Source: Nocardioides immobilis
Lineage (GTDB): Bacteria; Actinomycetota; Actinomycetes; Propionibacteriales; Nocardioidaceae
DNA length: 64,000 bases
Direction of reading: 5' to 3'
Assembly: GCF_003515065.1 (NCBI RefSeq)
Contig: NZ_QXGH01000026.1
Span: 62,001 to 126,000 of the forward strand
Below the pieces are notes generated by a model. The model did no database searches. It was not told the DNA's origin and saw only the letters and a list, made by a program, of their open reading frames with translations. This document shows positions 53,459-62,722 of this stretch, one piece after another. The translations under genes and the position numbers were made by a program. How positions within the stretch are numbered: the first letter of the stretch is position 1; each line of letters opens with the position of its first letter.

Positions 53459-53992
53459 TCAGCGCTGACGAGCCTGGCGGGACTCGCCGTCGTGGCGCGG
53501 GTTGCGGCGCTCCACCACCGGGTCGGGGTCGAGGACGTCGGGCTTCTCCGGACCGGGAACGCTCTCCGGCAGCCCGAACCCCGGCAGGACCGGCTGGTCC
53601 TCGGCGCCCAGGATCTCGCCGGTGCCGAGGGGCAGCACGAGCGGACCCCCGGCCGGCAGCACCATGCCGTTGTCCTGCGCCGCGGCCGCCACCCGCTGCG
53701 GGTTCTCCAGCTCCTGCAGCTCCATCCGGAGCGCCTCCTCCTGGGCGGTCAGGTCGGCGGCCTGCTGCTCGAGCGCGGTCGCCCGGAAGGACGCCTGCTG
53801 CATCGACGTGTTGAAGAGCAGCAGCCCGATCACCCCGCCGAGCATGATCACGGTGACCAGGGTCACGAACGGCACGCGTGGGGCGCGCGGTCGGGTCCGG
53901 GGGCGCGGGACCACGGTGAGCCGGGCGCGCTGGACGGCGACCTCGGCGATCCTCGGAAGCCGGGACCGGAGCTGGGGTGCGGTGCTGCTCAT
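53459..53992 (-). CDS. FtsL-like septum protein
   Basis: 177 residues: cytosolic basic part, one membrane helix (VTLVTVIMLGGVIGLLLFNT), then a coiled coil (SFRATALEQQAADLTAQEEA, LRMELQELENPQRVA) and a Pro/Gly-rich tail. Size, topology and place between rsmH and ftsI are those of FtsL; sequence conservation is always poor in this family. ATG two bases after rsmH; AAGGAG ten bases upstream. Confidence 0.82.
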   Translation of the reverse strand: MSSTAPQLRSRLPRIAEVAVQRARLTVVPRPRTRPRAPRVPFVTLVTVIMLGGVIGLLLFNTSMQQASFRATALEQQAADLTAQEEALRMELQELENPQRVAAAAQDNGMVLPAGGPLVLPLGTGEILGAEDQPVLPGFGLPESVPGPEKPDVLDPDPVVERRNPRHDGESRQARQR

Positions 53993-53994
53993 CT

Positions 53995-54966
53995 CTACGC
54001 CGCTCCTTCGCGGGGTCGGACACGTTCGATGGCGCGCAGTCGGACGGACGCCGCCCGCGGGTTGAGGGCGATCTCGTCGGCGTTCGCCTGCTCGGCGCCG
54101 CGGGTCACCAGCCGGAGCGCCGGCTCGTGCCCCTCGGGCACGAACGGCAGGTCCTCCGGCACGTGGCTCTTGGAAGCGGCGGTGAAGGCCCGCTTGACCA
54201 CGCGGTCCTCGAGCGAGTGGTAGGACTCGACGACCACCCGGCCACCGACGCCGATCGCGTCGATCGCGGCCGGGATCGCCCGCTCGAGCACCCGCAGCTC
54301 GTCGTTGACCTCCATCCGCAGCGCCTGGAAGGTGCGCTTGGCCGGGTGTCCTCCGGTACGGCGGGCGGGGGCCGGGATGGCGTCGTACAGCAGGGCGACC
54401 AGCCGGCCGGAGCTCGTGAACGGCTCCCGGGCCCGCTCCCGCACGATCGCGGCGACGATGCGCTTGGCGTGCCGCTCCTCGCCGTACTCCCGGAGCACGC
54501 GGAGCAGGTCGGCCGGCTCGTAGGTGTTGAGGACGTCGGCCGCGGTCGGGCCGCTCGCTGTGTGGGACGGGTCCATCCGCATGTCGAGGGGCGCGTCGAC
54601 GGCGTACGCGAAGCCCCGCTCCGGCAGGTCCAGCTGCATCGAGGAGACACCGAGGTCGAAGAGCACCGCGTCCACCTCGGCCAGGCCCAGGTCGGCGAGC
54701 ACGTCGGGGATCTCGTCGTAGACCGCGTGGACCGCGGTGAAGCGGTCGCCGTACGGCGCCAGCCGCTCGCGGCTCAGCTCGAGCGCGCGCGGGTCGCGGT
54801 CGATGCCGACCACCCGGGCCAGCTCGCACCGCGCGAGCACCGCCTCGCTGTGGCCACCGAGGCCGAGGGTGGCGTCGACCAGCACCGCGTCGGTGTGGTC
54901 GAGCGAAGGAGTCAGGAGCGCCACGACCCGGTCGAGGAGGACTGGGTCGTGTCGGGGAGTCGTCAT
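53995..54966 (-). CDS. rsmH: 16S rRNA m4C1402 methyltransferase RsmH (MraW)
   Basis: SAM-dependent N4-methylation of C1402 in 16S rRNA. 323 residues. HDPVLLDRVVALLTPS, VDATLGLGGHSEAVL (SAM site), FDLGVSSMQLDLPERGFAY and FQALRMEVNDEL with VESYHSLEDRVVK are all typical. The upstream region carries a 43-residue membrane protein gene and a structured leader. ATG start. Confidence 0.97.
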   Translation of the reverse strand: MTTPRHDPVLLDRVVALLTPSLDHTDAVLVDATLGLGGHSEAVLARCELARVVGIDRDPRALELSRERLAPYGDRFTAVHAVYDEIPDVLADLGLAEVDAVLFDLGVSSMQLDLPERGFAYAVDAPLDMRMDPSHTASGPTAADVLNTYEPADLLRVLREYGEERHAKRIVAAIVRERAREPFTSSGRLVALLYDAIPAPARRTGGHPAKRTFQALRMEVNDELRVLERAIPAAIDAIGVGGRVVVESYHSLEDRVVKRAFTAASKSHVPEDLPFVPEGHEPALRLVTRGAEQANADEIALNPRAASVRLRAIERVRPREGAA

Positions 54967-54979
54967 CGCCGTACGGCCC

Positions 54980-55111
54980 TCAGCGTCCCAGCCAGAAGCC
55001 GAGCAGGATGACCAGGAAGACCAGGAGGGAGACCCCGGCCGAGAACGCCATCAGCTCCACGGCCTCGAGGGCCCGCTCGCGAACCCGTGGTTCGCTGCCC
55101 ATCACGCTCAT
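54980..55111 (-). CDS. 43-residue single-span membrane protein before rsmH
   Basis: A short open frame from ATG 55111 to TGA 54980-54982. The first 20 residues are charged (MSVMGSEPRVRERALEAVEL), the rest is one hydrophobic helix (MAFSAGVSLLVFLVILLGFW) ending LGR. The predicted product would sit in the membrane with its N-terminus in the cytosol. AGGGGG lies about ten bases upstream. It is 13 bases from rsmH on the same strand, so co-translated. I know no family; size and pattern resemble other tiny division-linked membrane proteins. GTG or ATG codons 3 and 4 are alternative starts. Confidence 0.65.
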   Translation of the reverse strand: MSVMGSEPRVRERALEAVELMAFSAGVSLLVFLVILLGFWLGR

Positions 55112-55136
55112 CGGAATTCGACCCCCTGATGTTGAA

Positions 55137-55243
55137 CGATCCGCAGAGCCAGGTCCCCCGCCCGCTCCCGGGTGCCGTCTGGTGCCGGGGAAGGTGCCCC
55201 AGAAGGCTGCGGGAGCGGGCCAGAGACCTCGTCCTGCGGATCG
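55137..55243 (-). ncRNA. Long stem-forming leader between mraZ and rsmH
   Basis: Three paired blocks nest around one centre: CGATCCGCAG (55137-55146) with 55234-55243, AGGTC (55151-55155) with 55225-55229, and GCCCGCTCCCG (55160-55170) with 55210-55220. A further TCTGG/CCAGA pair (55178-55182 and 55199-55203) can close the top. Unpaired bases are few, so the minus-strand RNA would form one long arm in the 192-base gap before the small membrane protein and rsmH. A conserved mraW leader RNA has been described in actinobacteria from comparative data; I cannot confirm that this is it. Confidence 0.55.
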
Positions 55244-55303
55244 CTATCGAGTTGTGGTGCGGTTGTGCTGGATCGGGCTGACCACGGCGCTTGACCGTCG
55301 GGA

Positions 55304-55726
55304 TCAGTCGTCGTCCTCGTCGAGGTCGACGAAGTCGCCCATCGCGTCCTCCTGGAACTCCCGCCAGCGCTCGGGGTTCCAGATCTCCAGTCGGTCGCGG
55401 ACGCCGATCACCACGACGTCGCGCTCGAGTCCGGCGTAGTCCCGCAGGTGGGCCGGGATGCCGATCCGGCCCTGCTTGTCCGGCGTGCCCTCATCGCCGC
55501 CGGCGAACAGCACCCGTGCGTAACGGCGTGCGGCCCGGTTGGTCATCGGCCGGGCGGCGGCGCGCTCGGCCTCCTCCGCGAACACGTCCGAGGGCCAGAC
55601 GACGAGGCAGTTCTCCTGACCCTGCGTCACCACGAGCCCCTCCGACAGTCGATCCCTGAACTTCGCCGGGAGGAAGAGCCGCCCCTTGTCATCGAGCTTC
55701 GGGGTGTAGGTGCCCATGAAGAGCAT
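55304..55726 (-). CDS. mraZ: MraZ transcription regulator
   Basis: 140 residues with two SpoVT/AbrB-type DNA-binding halves: YTPKLDDKGRLFLPAKFRD and GTPDKQGRIGIPAHLRDY. Represses the dcw cluster in E. coli and activates it in Mollicutes, binding short repeats before its own gene. ATG 55726 has AGGAGGT five bases upstream; a second ATG lies three codons in. Acidic tail DFVDLDEDDD. First gene of the dcw run. Confidence 0.96.
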   Translation of the reverse strand: MLFMGTYTPKLDDKGRLFLPAKFRDRLSEGLVVTQGQENCLVVWPSDVFAEEAERAAARPMTNRAARRYARVLFAGGDEGTPDKQGRIGIPAHLRDYAGLERDVVVIGVRDRLEIWNPERWREFQEDAMGDFVDLDEDDD

Positions 55727-55743
55727 CGGGCACCTCCTGCTTC

Positions 55744-55785
55744 CTCCACTTTCCCCCACACTACTCCACTTTCCCCCACCGTCAA
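55744..55785 (-). promoter_or_regulatory. mraZ promoter with two 16-bp direct repeats (probable MraZ operator)
   Basis: On the minus strand TTGACG (-35, 55780-55785) and TAGTGT (-10, 55758-55763) are 16 bases apart. The spacer is exactly one copy of a 16-bp repeat (plus-strand form ctccactttcccccac, 55764-55779); the second copy (55744-55759) begins in the -10 box and covers the start site. The period is 20 bp, about two helical turns. On the minus strand each copy contains TGGGG and AAAGTGG, like known MraZ sites (TGGGN in E. coli, AAAGTG in Mollicutes). MraZ bound here would block RNA polymerase. Confidence 0.75.
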
Positions 55786-55860
55786 CCACCTTCGGTCCGT
55801 GTTTCTGCGCGTCTGCAGGCGTTTGCGCAGGCCAGAGGCGGTGGAGCGCGGTGGAGGAGG

Positions 55861-55908
55861 GTGGGGAGGAGAGTGGGGAGGAGGGTGGGGAGGAGGGTGG
55901 GGAGCGCG
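55861..55908 (+). repeat. G-rich 12-bp tandem repeat
   Basis: Four units of gtggggaggagg (units 2 and 3 identical, unit 1 with one change, unit 4 diverging after gtggggag). Runs of three to four G are spaced by one to five bases, a pattern that can form a G-quadruplex on the plus strand. A looser unit precedes it (55851-55860). Confidence 0.85.
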
Positions 55909-56059
55909 AGCCGGACGTGTCGATGCGAACGCGTGACCGCTCCGTGACCTCAGGCGTCGTGGGAGGGGTTAGGTTGCTCCGGCGCCGTACCTTTCCCCTA
56001 CCCCGGGCTTTAGGCTGGACGGGCGCGCGCGATGCGCGCCAGAGACAGGAGACCGAGAC

Positions 56060-57052
<993 letters not shown>

Positions 57053-57083
57053 CGGCCGACATGGCGCGACGGTAGGCAAGGAA

Positions 57084-58337
57084 ATGCGCGACGGGCTGGC
57101 GGGACTGACACTCCGCGGCCGGGCTTTCCTGGCAGCGGGCCTCACCGCGATCGGCTGCGCCGTGCTCCTGGGCCAGACGACGCTGACGAGGATCGGCGTC
57201 CTCGTCGTCACGCTCCCCCTGATCGCGGCGTTCGTCATCGGGCGCCGGCGGTATGCGCTGACGGTCGCCCGCGCGGTGCACCCGCGCCTGGTCTCGGCCG
57301 GGCAGCCGGCCCGGATCGACCTCGACCTCGCGAACGCGGGCCGGTCGACCGCCGGCGCGATCCTGGTCGAGGACCAGGTCCCCTATGCGCTGGGCACCCG
57401 CCCCCGGTTCGTGCTGCAGGGTGTCGCCCGGCAGTGGCAGCGCAGGGTGAGCTACCAGGTCCGCTCCGACGTGCGCGGTCGCTTCGAGATCGGGCCGCTC
57501 ACGATCCGCATCGCCGACCCGTTCGGCCTCATCGAGCTGCGCCGCATGGTTCCCGGCACCGTGCCGCTCGTCGTCACGCCGCGCACGGTCGCCCTCCCCC
57601 CGATCCCGGTGATGGGCGGATGGAGCGGGTCGGGCGAGCACCGACCGCAGGCCTTCGCCGCCGGGTCGGCCGAGGACGTCAGCGTGCGTGAGTACCGACG
57701 GGGTGACGAGCTGCGCCGGGTCCACTGGCGCAGCTCCGCGCGGATGGGCGACCTGATGGTCCGCCGCGAGGAGCAGCCGTGGGAGGCGCGGGCGACGGTG
57801 CTCCTCGACAACCGGCTGCGCTCCCACCGCGGGCAGGGCCTCGGGTCCAGCTTCGAGTTCGCCGTGGTGGCCGCTGCCTCCTTGGTGCTCCACCTCGACC
57901 AGCACGGGTACGCCGTACGCCTGGTGCTGGCGGACGGCACCGGTGCCGACGAGACCTCGACGGCCGTCCTCGAGCGGCTCGCCCTCGTGTCGACCACCCA
58001 GCACCCCGTCATCGATGTCGGCTGGACCGGCGACCAGACCCGGGGCGGCCTGGTGGTCGCGGTGCTCGGCGGCGTCGAGCAGACCGACACCGTCGCGCTC
58101 CGCCAGGTCCGGCACGACGCCGGCACGGCCCTGGCGATGGTGCTCGACGTCGAGCAGTGGACCGGACGCGTCGCGCAGGCGCGGACCACGCCGCCTCCGT
58201 CGGTCTCCGACCTGGGCTGGCGCACAGTCACGCTCGGTCCCCGCGACCGGCTGGACGCGGCCTGGCGCGACCTCGGCCGCGCCTCCGGGCGAGCAGCCGC
58301 GGCAGCCGGCCTCGCGAGCGCACGGGGCAACCGATGA
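57084..58337 (+). CDS. DUF58 domain protein
   Basis: 417 residues: two hydrophobic segments at the N-terminus (RAFLAAGLTAIGCAVLLG and IGVLVVTLPLIAAFVIG), then a beta-rich part and the DUF58 core with RRGDELRRVHWRSSARMG. The fold is VWA-like, and the family always sits beside moxR. It probably presents a substrate or partner at the membrane to MoxR. Stop overlaps the next start (ATGA). Confidence 0.9.
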   Translation: MRDGLAGLTLRGRAFLAAGLTAIGCAVLLGQTTLTRIGVLVVTLPLIAAFVIGRRRYALTVARAVHPRLVSAGQPARIDLDLANAGRSTAGAILVEDQVPYALGTRPRFVLQGVARQWQRRVSYQVRSDVRGRFEIGPLTIRIADPFGLIELRRMVPGTVPLVVTPRTVALPPIPVMGGWSGSGEHRPQAFAAGSAEDVSVREYRRGDELRRVHWRSSARMGDLMVRREEQPWEARATVLLDNRLRSHRGQGLGSSFEFAVVAAASLVLHLDQHGYAVRLVLADGTGADETSTAVLERLALVSTTQHPVIDVGWTGDQTRGGLVVAVLGGVEQTDTVALRQVRHDAGTALAMVLDVEQWTGRVAQARTTPPPSVSDLGWRTVTLGPRDRLDAAWRDLGRASGRAAAAAGLASARGNR

Positions 58338-60721
58338 AGGGCGGGCACGCCTTCGGCTACGCCCTGCTGTACTCGCTGATCGCGGCGGGCACGACGTGGG
58401 CTGCGCTGATGGCGTGGCGGGGCTTCCTCACCGACTCCGGGTCCTACCTCGCGCCGCTGGCAGTCACCGCGCTCGTCATCGGCGCGGCCGGCGCGCTGCT
58501 GCGGTGGCTCGGAAGCCCGGCAGTGCTGACCATCGTCGTGCAGACGCTCCTGGCCGTGGCGATGGTCAGCGGCGAGCTGGGCGGCAGCCCGCTGCCGGTC
58601 GGCTCGGCCGGCACCCAGATCGCCGACACGCTCGAGCTCGCGATGGAGTCCGCGCGCACCTACGCAGCACCGATCCAGGCCAACGTGCCGTCGGTGGCCC
58701 CGCTGCTGCTGATGGGTGGCGTCTTCTTCCTGCTGCTCGTCGACTTCCTCGCGTGCACGCTGCGGCGGGTCCCGGTTGCGGGCCTCGCCCTGCTCGCGGT
58801 CTACTCCGTCCCCGCCGGCCTGGTCCAGTCCGGACCCGGGCTCGTGGCGTTCCTCCTCGCCTCCGCGGGCTTCCTCACCCTGCTCCACCTCGACAACCGC
58901 GACCACCTGCTCAAGTGGGGCCGGCCGCTCGGGCCCGACGAGGCCAACCCGTGGACCGAGACGAACCCGGTGGCCGACGCCGTGCGCGTCGGCGCGGGCC
59001 GGATCGGCGTGACGGCGACGGTGTGCGCCGTACTGCTCCCGCCGTTCGTGCCGGTGCTGGACCTCGACGTGTTCGGACTCGGACCCGGCGACGGCGACGA
59101 CGACATCCAGATCCACAACCCCCGCGCCGACCTGCGCAAGGACCTCGAGCGCGACGAGGACATCCCGCTGATCCGGTTCCGCACCGACGACCCGTCGCCG
59201 GCGTACCTCCGCGTCGCCGTGCTCAACCGGTTCACCGGGGAGGAGTGGAGCAGTGGCGACCGCGGGGTCGATGACGAGAACACGGCCTCCGGTGACCTGC
59301 CCCAGCCGGAGGGCCTGTCCTCCGCCGTTCCGTTCAGCGAGTACTTCTACGAGTTCGAGGCGACCGACACCTTCGACTCCTACTGGTTGCCGACCCCGTT
59401 CCCGGCCTCGTCGGTGGTTGCCGAGGGCGACTGGCGGTACGACGTGGACACCATGGACTTCCTCGCGAAGCCCGACGACCTGTCGACCGAGGACCTCGAG
59501 TGGTCCGCTCGGGGCATCGACCTCGACTACGGGGTGGAGGGGGACTTCTTCGGGGACGCAGCGCCCGACGCCGTCGCGGACGAGTTCCTGGAGGTGCCCG
59601 GGGGCCTGCCGCCGATCGTGCGGAGCCAGGCCGTCACCGCGATCAGCGGCACGGCGTCGGACTACGAGGCCGCGCTGCGGCTGCAGGACTGGTTCCGCGA
59701 GACCGGTGGGTTCAAGTACAGCCTGAAGAAGGCACCGTCCGGCATCGGCGGCGACGCGTTCGAGACGTTCCTCGACAGGGAGGCGGAAGGCGGCCGGACC
59801 GGCTACTGCGAGCAGTTCGCCTCGGCGATGGCCATCATGGCCCGGATGGTCGGCATCCCGGCCCGAGTGGCGGTCGGCTTCCTCGAGCCGACCGACCTCG
59901 GCAACGGCGACTTCGAGTACAGCTCCCACGACTTGCACGCGTGGGTGGAGCTCTACTTCGAGGGCGCCGGGTGGGTGATGTTCGAGCCGACTCCCCAGCG
60001 CCGCGCGGACGAGCGGTTGCTCCCCGACTACTCGACGGTCGAGGTGGACCTGCCCGAGCCGGTCGAGACCACCAGCAACACCACGTCGAGCGGCCCGAGC
60101 CGGAGCCTCACCGAGGAGGCGACCGAGGTCACGACCACGGTCGCCCCGGAGGACCAGCAGGCCGACGACAACAAGGAGACGGAGGAGGGCATCGACTGGG
60201 TCGTGGTGCTCCTGCGGGTCGCTGTCGTCGTACTGGTGCTGGCCGTCATCGGCGCGCTCGCGATGGCGCCCCGTCTGCTCCGTCGGCGTGCGCGCAAGCG
60301 CCGACTGGCCGGGACGACGGAGGACCTGTGGGACGAGCTGAGGACGACCGCTCTCGACCTCGCCGTCCCGTGGCCGACCGGTCGTTCACCGCAGGAGGTC
60401 GGACGCGTCGTCGTCGACCACCTCGGCGACCGGTCCGACACCGACCGTCCCGAGCGCCCGCGCACGGGGCCTGCCGCGGACCCCGACGCCGCCTCGGCAC
60501 TGGAGCGACTCGTCGCCGCGCTCGAGGTCGCCCGCTACGCGCGACCGGGCTCGGCGGTCCCGGCGGCAGCCGGCCTCGCCGACGACGCCCTCACCTGTTG
60601 CGCGTCACTCGAGGCCGGCGTCGCCCGGAGCGTGGCCATCCGGGCCCGGTGGCTCCCCCGCACGGTGTGGCAGCGCCCAGCGCCGGCGGCAGCTGGGCGC
60701 GACGAGTTCGTCGAGGTCTAG
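58334..60721 (+). CDS. TgpA-type membrane transglutaminase
   Basis: 795 residues: five or six N-terminal membrane segments, a large outer domain and one C-terminal membrane helix (VVLLRVAVVVLVLAVIGALA) followed by a DUF4129-like tail. The transglutaminase core has Cys492 in GYCEQFASAMAIMARMVGIP and His535 in SHDLHAWVELYFEG; the third position reads FEPTPQR, with Glu in place of the usual Asp, as in other actinobacterial members (recalled). Reaction unknown; protein crosslinking or proteolysis outside the cell. The N-terminal ATG overlaps DUF58. Confidence 0.9.
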   Translation: MKGGHAFGYALLYSLIAAGTTWAALMAWRGFLTDSGSYLAPLAVTALVIGAAGALLRWLGSPAVLTIVVQTLLAVAMVSGELGGSPLPVGSAGTQIADTLELAMESARTYAAPIQANVPSVAPLLLMGGVFFLLLVDFLACTLRRVPVAGLALLAVYSVPAGLVQSGPGLVAFLLASAGFLTLLHLDNRDHLLKWGRPLGPDEANPWTETNPVADAVRVGAGRIGVTATVCAVLLPPFVPVLDLDVFGLGPGDGDDDIQIHNPRADLRKDLERDEDIPLIRFRTDDPSPAYLRVAVLNRFTGEEWSSGDRGVDDENTASGDLPQPEGLSSAVPFSEYFYEFEATDTFDSYWLPTPFPASSVVAEGDWRYDVDTMDFLAKPDDLSTEDLEWSARGIDLDYGVEGDFFGDAAPDAVADEFLEVPGGLPPIVRSQAVTAISGTASDYEAALRLQDWFRETGGFKYSLKKAPSGIGGDAFETFLDREAEGGRTGYCEQFASAMAIMARMVGIPARVAVGFLEPTDLGNGDFEYSSHDLHAWVELYFEGAGWVMFEPTPQRRADERLLPDYSTVEVDLPEPVETTSNTTSSGPSRSLTEEATEVTTTVAPEDQQADDNKETEEGIDWVVVLLRVAVVVLVLAVIGALAMAPRLLRRRARKRRLAGTTEDLWDELRTTALDLAVPWPTGRSPQEVGRVVVDHLGDRSDTDRPERPRTGPAADPDAASALERLVAALEVARYARPGSAVPAAAGLADDALTCCASLEAGVARSVAIRARWLPRTVWQRPAPAAAGRDEFVEV

Positions 60722-60792
60722 GCCGACAGCGAGACGCCAGCCAGCCGCAACCCCTGACTACGTCAACTGCGTGCGCGGCAGCGTGGCGCGCG

Positions 60793-60843
60793 GCGGCGAA
60801 GCCGCACGGTGCGCAGCCCCTGGTCCGAGCGAAGCGATGGACC
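60793..60843. repeat. Two small hairpins between convergent tgpA and DUF3040 genes
   Basis: GCGGC-GAA-GCCGC (60793-60805) is followed by GGTCC (60822-60826) and GGACC (60839-60843) around the loop GAGCGAAGCGAT. Both may help end transcription from either side. The GAGCGAAGCGA core resembles GAGCGCAGCGAAC before hisH, a repeat type often seen between genes in such genomes (impression, not measured). The rest of the 163-base gap shows nothing. Confidence 0.35.
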
Positions 60844-60884
60844 GGGCGGCAAGCACCGTCCGCGACACGCTCGCGCAGTCTGAT

Positions 60885-61319
60885 TCAGAATCCCCGGTTC
60901 TTGCGGCGGCGCCAGCGCTCCTCGACGCGCTCCATGAAGGAGCCGCCGGACGTCTTGGTCCGCCGGGGGCGGCGGGTGTGGGAGCGGCCGCCGTCGATGA
61001 CGCCGAAACCCGACGGGTGGGCCGTGGTCATCGCCTCGGAGCCCGCCGCCTGCTGACCCTTGACCGCGCTGAGCCCGATGGTGGCCGAGCCGAGCATGAT
61101 CACGAAGCCGACGATCCCGATCTGCCACCAGCCGCTGATCGCGCCGCCCATCAGCACGGCGATGCCGACGGCGAACACGAAGCCGGCGAGCAACGCCCGA
61201 CGGCGGGCGGCCTGCCGCAGCGTGGTGCCACGGAGCGTGGAGGCGAGCTTCGGGTCCTCTTCGACGAGCGCGCGCTCCATCTGCTCGAGCAGTCGCAGCT
61301 CCTCTTCGGAGAGTGGCAC
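60885..61319 (-). CDS. DUF3040 membrane protein
   Basis: 144 residues. The family start VPLSEEELRLLEQMERALVE, the DPKLASTLRG motif and two membrane segments (ALLAGFVFAVGIAVLMGGAI and IGIVGFVIMLGSATIGLSAV) define DUF3040; the tail is basic (RRRKNRGF). Function unknown, actinobacteria only. GTG 61319 has GGAGG five bases upstream and matches the usual N-terminus; GTG 61331 is four codons earlier. A TACACT box (61373-61378) is a possible -10. Confidence 0.88.
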   Translation of the reverse strand: MPLSEEELRLLEQMERALVEEDPKLASTLRGTTLRQAARRRALLAGFVFAVGIAVLMGGAISGWWQIGIVGFVIMLGSATIGLSAVKGQQAAGSEAMTTAHPSGFGVIDGGRSHTRRPRRTKTSGGSFMERVEERWRRRKNRGF

Positions 61320-61450
61320 CGGATCCTCCACGCGTGCGGTCGACGCAGGTCACGTCGATGGTCTGAACCTTAAGTGTAGGCAGCCGCCGCGCCGACCGGT
61401 AGGCCGACCAGGGCAATTCCTCAAGGTGTGGGCGAACGGATGCATACCCA

Positions 61451-61462
61451 CCATCCGGATGG
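61451..61462. promoter_or_regulatory. 12-bp perfect palindrome upstream of the DUF3040 gene
   Basis: CCATCCGGATGG lies in the 176 bases between dinB and the DUF3040 gene, about 75 bases upstream of the TACACT box. It could be a regulator site or the end of the dinB transcript. No regulator is known to me for this sequence. Confidence 0.25.
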
Positions 61463-61495
61463 ACCAGACGTCGGATTCGCCGGACGCAAGCCGGG

Positions 61496-62689
61496 TCACA
61501 GGAGACTCCCGCGACGGACTGCGGACGATCCGAAGCGCGCCGTCGCCCGGTCGACGGCCCGGTCGGCGTCGGGCCACCCGGGGTCGGGCTCTCCGATGGC
61601 CAGCTGCCGGCCGCCGAGGTCGCGGCGCGGCCGCAGTCCCTCGACGCGGACTCCGACCAGCCGCACCGCGAGCCGGAGCGGGAACACGGCATCGAGGAGC
61701 AGGAGTGCCGCCTGGTAGACGTCGTGGGTGACGTCGGTCGGCTCCGGGAGCGTCCGCGAACGGGAGATCGTCCGGAAGTCGCTCCACCGGATGGTGATCG
61801 CCACCGTGCGGCCGACCTTGTCCGCTGCCCGGAGTCGCGCCGCGACCCGGGCAGAGAGGCGGAGCAGCTCGCGCGCGAGCTGCTCACGGTCGCGGGTATC
61901 GGCCCCGAGCGTGTGCTGTGCGCCCATGCTGCCCTCCGGCACCCCCTCGCCGAAGCCGAAGGTGCCGGCCCCGCCGGGTGAGAGCTCGCTCCGGTCCGCA
62001 CCCCACGCCAGCGCGTGCAGGTGACCGCCAAGATGGCCACCGACCATCCGCCGCAGCTCGGTGACGGGGATCCGGGCGACGTCGCCGACGGTGATCAGGC
62101 CGAGCCGGTGCAGCCGCTGCCGGGTTGCCTCGCCGACGCCGTACAGCTCACCGACGTCCAGCGGGTGGACGATCGCGACGAACCGCTCGGGCGGGATCGC
62201 CAGCACGCCGTCGGGCTTCGCCCGACGGCTCGCGAGCTTCGCCACGGAGATCGCGGCGGCGATGCCGACGGAGCAGGTGATCCCGTGCTCGGCACGGACC
62301 CGGGAACGGATCCGTTCGGCGATCACCTCCGGCGGCCCGAAGAGCCGCGCGGCGCCGCGCACGTCGAGGAACGCCTCGTCGAGGGACATCACCTCGACCA
62401 CGGGCGTGAAGGTCCGGAAGGTCTCCATGATCGCCTTCGACACCGGGCGCAGCACGTCGAAGTCCGGCGGAACCTCCACGAGCCGGGGACAGAGGCGTCG
62501 CGCCTCCACCCCGGACATGCCCGATCGGATGCCGTAGCGTCGCGCCGGGTAGTTGGCCGAGAGAACCACGCTCCGGTGCCCACCACCGACCACGACCGGG
62601 ACGTCCTGCAGGTCGGGCCGGTCGCGGATCGCCACCGACGCGTAGAACGCGTCCATGTCGACGTGGAGCAGGTGCGGCGGCGCACTCAT
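61496..62689 (-). CDS. dinB: DNA polymerase IV (Y family)
   Basis: Translesion polymerase, 397 residues. Catalytic acids are in HVDMDAFYASV (Asp11) and VMSLDEAFLDV (near residue 103). YPARRYGIRSGMSG and SVGIAAAISVAKLASRRAKP with the helix-hairpin-helix LHRLGLITVGDVARIP and the little-finger domain follow. No clear clamp-binding QxxLF end is visible; RQLAIGE near the C-terminus may be a weak form. ATG start 33 bases after the methyltransferase stop; likely same transcript. Confidence 0.94.
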   Translation of the reverse strand: MSAPPHLLHVDMDAFYASVAIRDRPDLQDVPVVVGGGHRSVVLSANYPARRYGIRSGMSGVEARRLCPRLVEVPPDFDVLRPVSKAIMETFRTFTPVVEVMSLDEAFLDVRGAARLFGPPEVIAERIRSRVRAEHGITCSVGIAAAISVAKLASRRAKPDGVLAIPPERFVAIVHPLDVGELYGVGEATRQRLHRLGLITVGDVARIPVTELRRMVGGHLGGHLHALAWGADRSELSPGGAGTFGFGEGVPEGSMGAQHTLGADTRDREQLARELLRLSARVAARLRAADKVGRTVAITIRWSDFRTISRSRTLPEPTDVTHDVYQAALLLLDAVFPLRLAVRLVGVRVEGLRPRRDLGGRQLAIGEPDPGWPDADRAVDRATARFGSSAVRRGSLL

Positions 62690-62722
62690 GGTGCCGGCCG
62701 ACCGGGGTGGGGCGGGCTGGGC

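Larger units (their letters stand above)
55727..56059. other. Divergent mraZ/moxR intergenic region
   Basis: 333 bases without a gene. From the mraZ side it holds the ribosome site, the promoter with two 16-bp repeats (55744-55785), about 65 bases with nothing clear, the G-rich tandem repeat (55861-55908), and then the moxR upstream region with a possible TAGGCT -10 (56011-56016) and a GGCGCGC/GCGCGCC hairpin (56022-56040) in the moxR leader. Confidence 0.7.

Noticed and set aside
38298..55726. Absence of ftsA, murB and ddl from the dcw cluster as a deletion
   Set aside because: Actinobacteria lack ftsA and often carry murB and ddl elsewhere; SepF is present.
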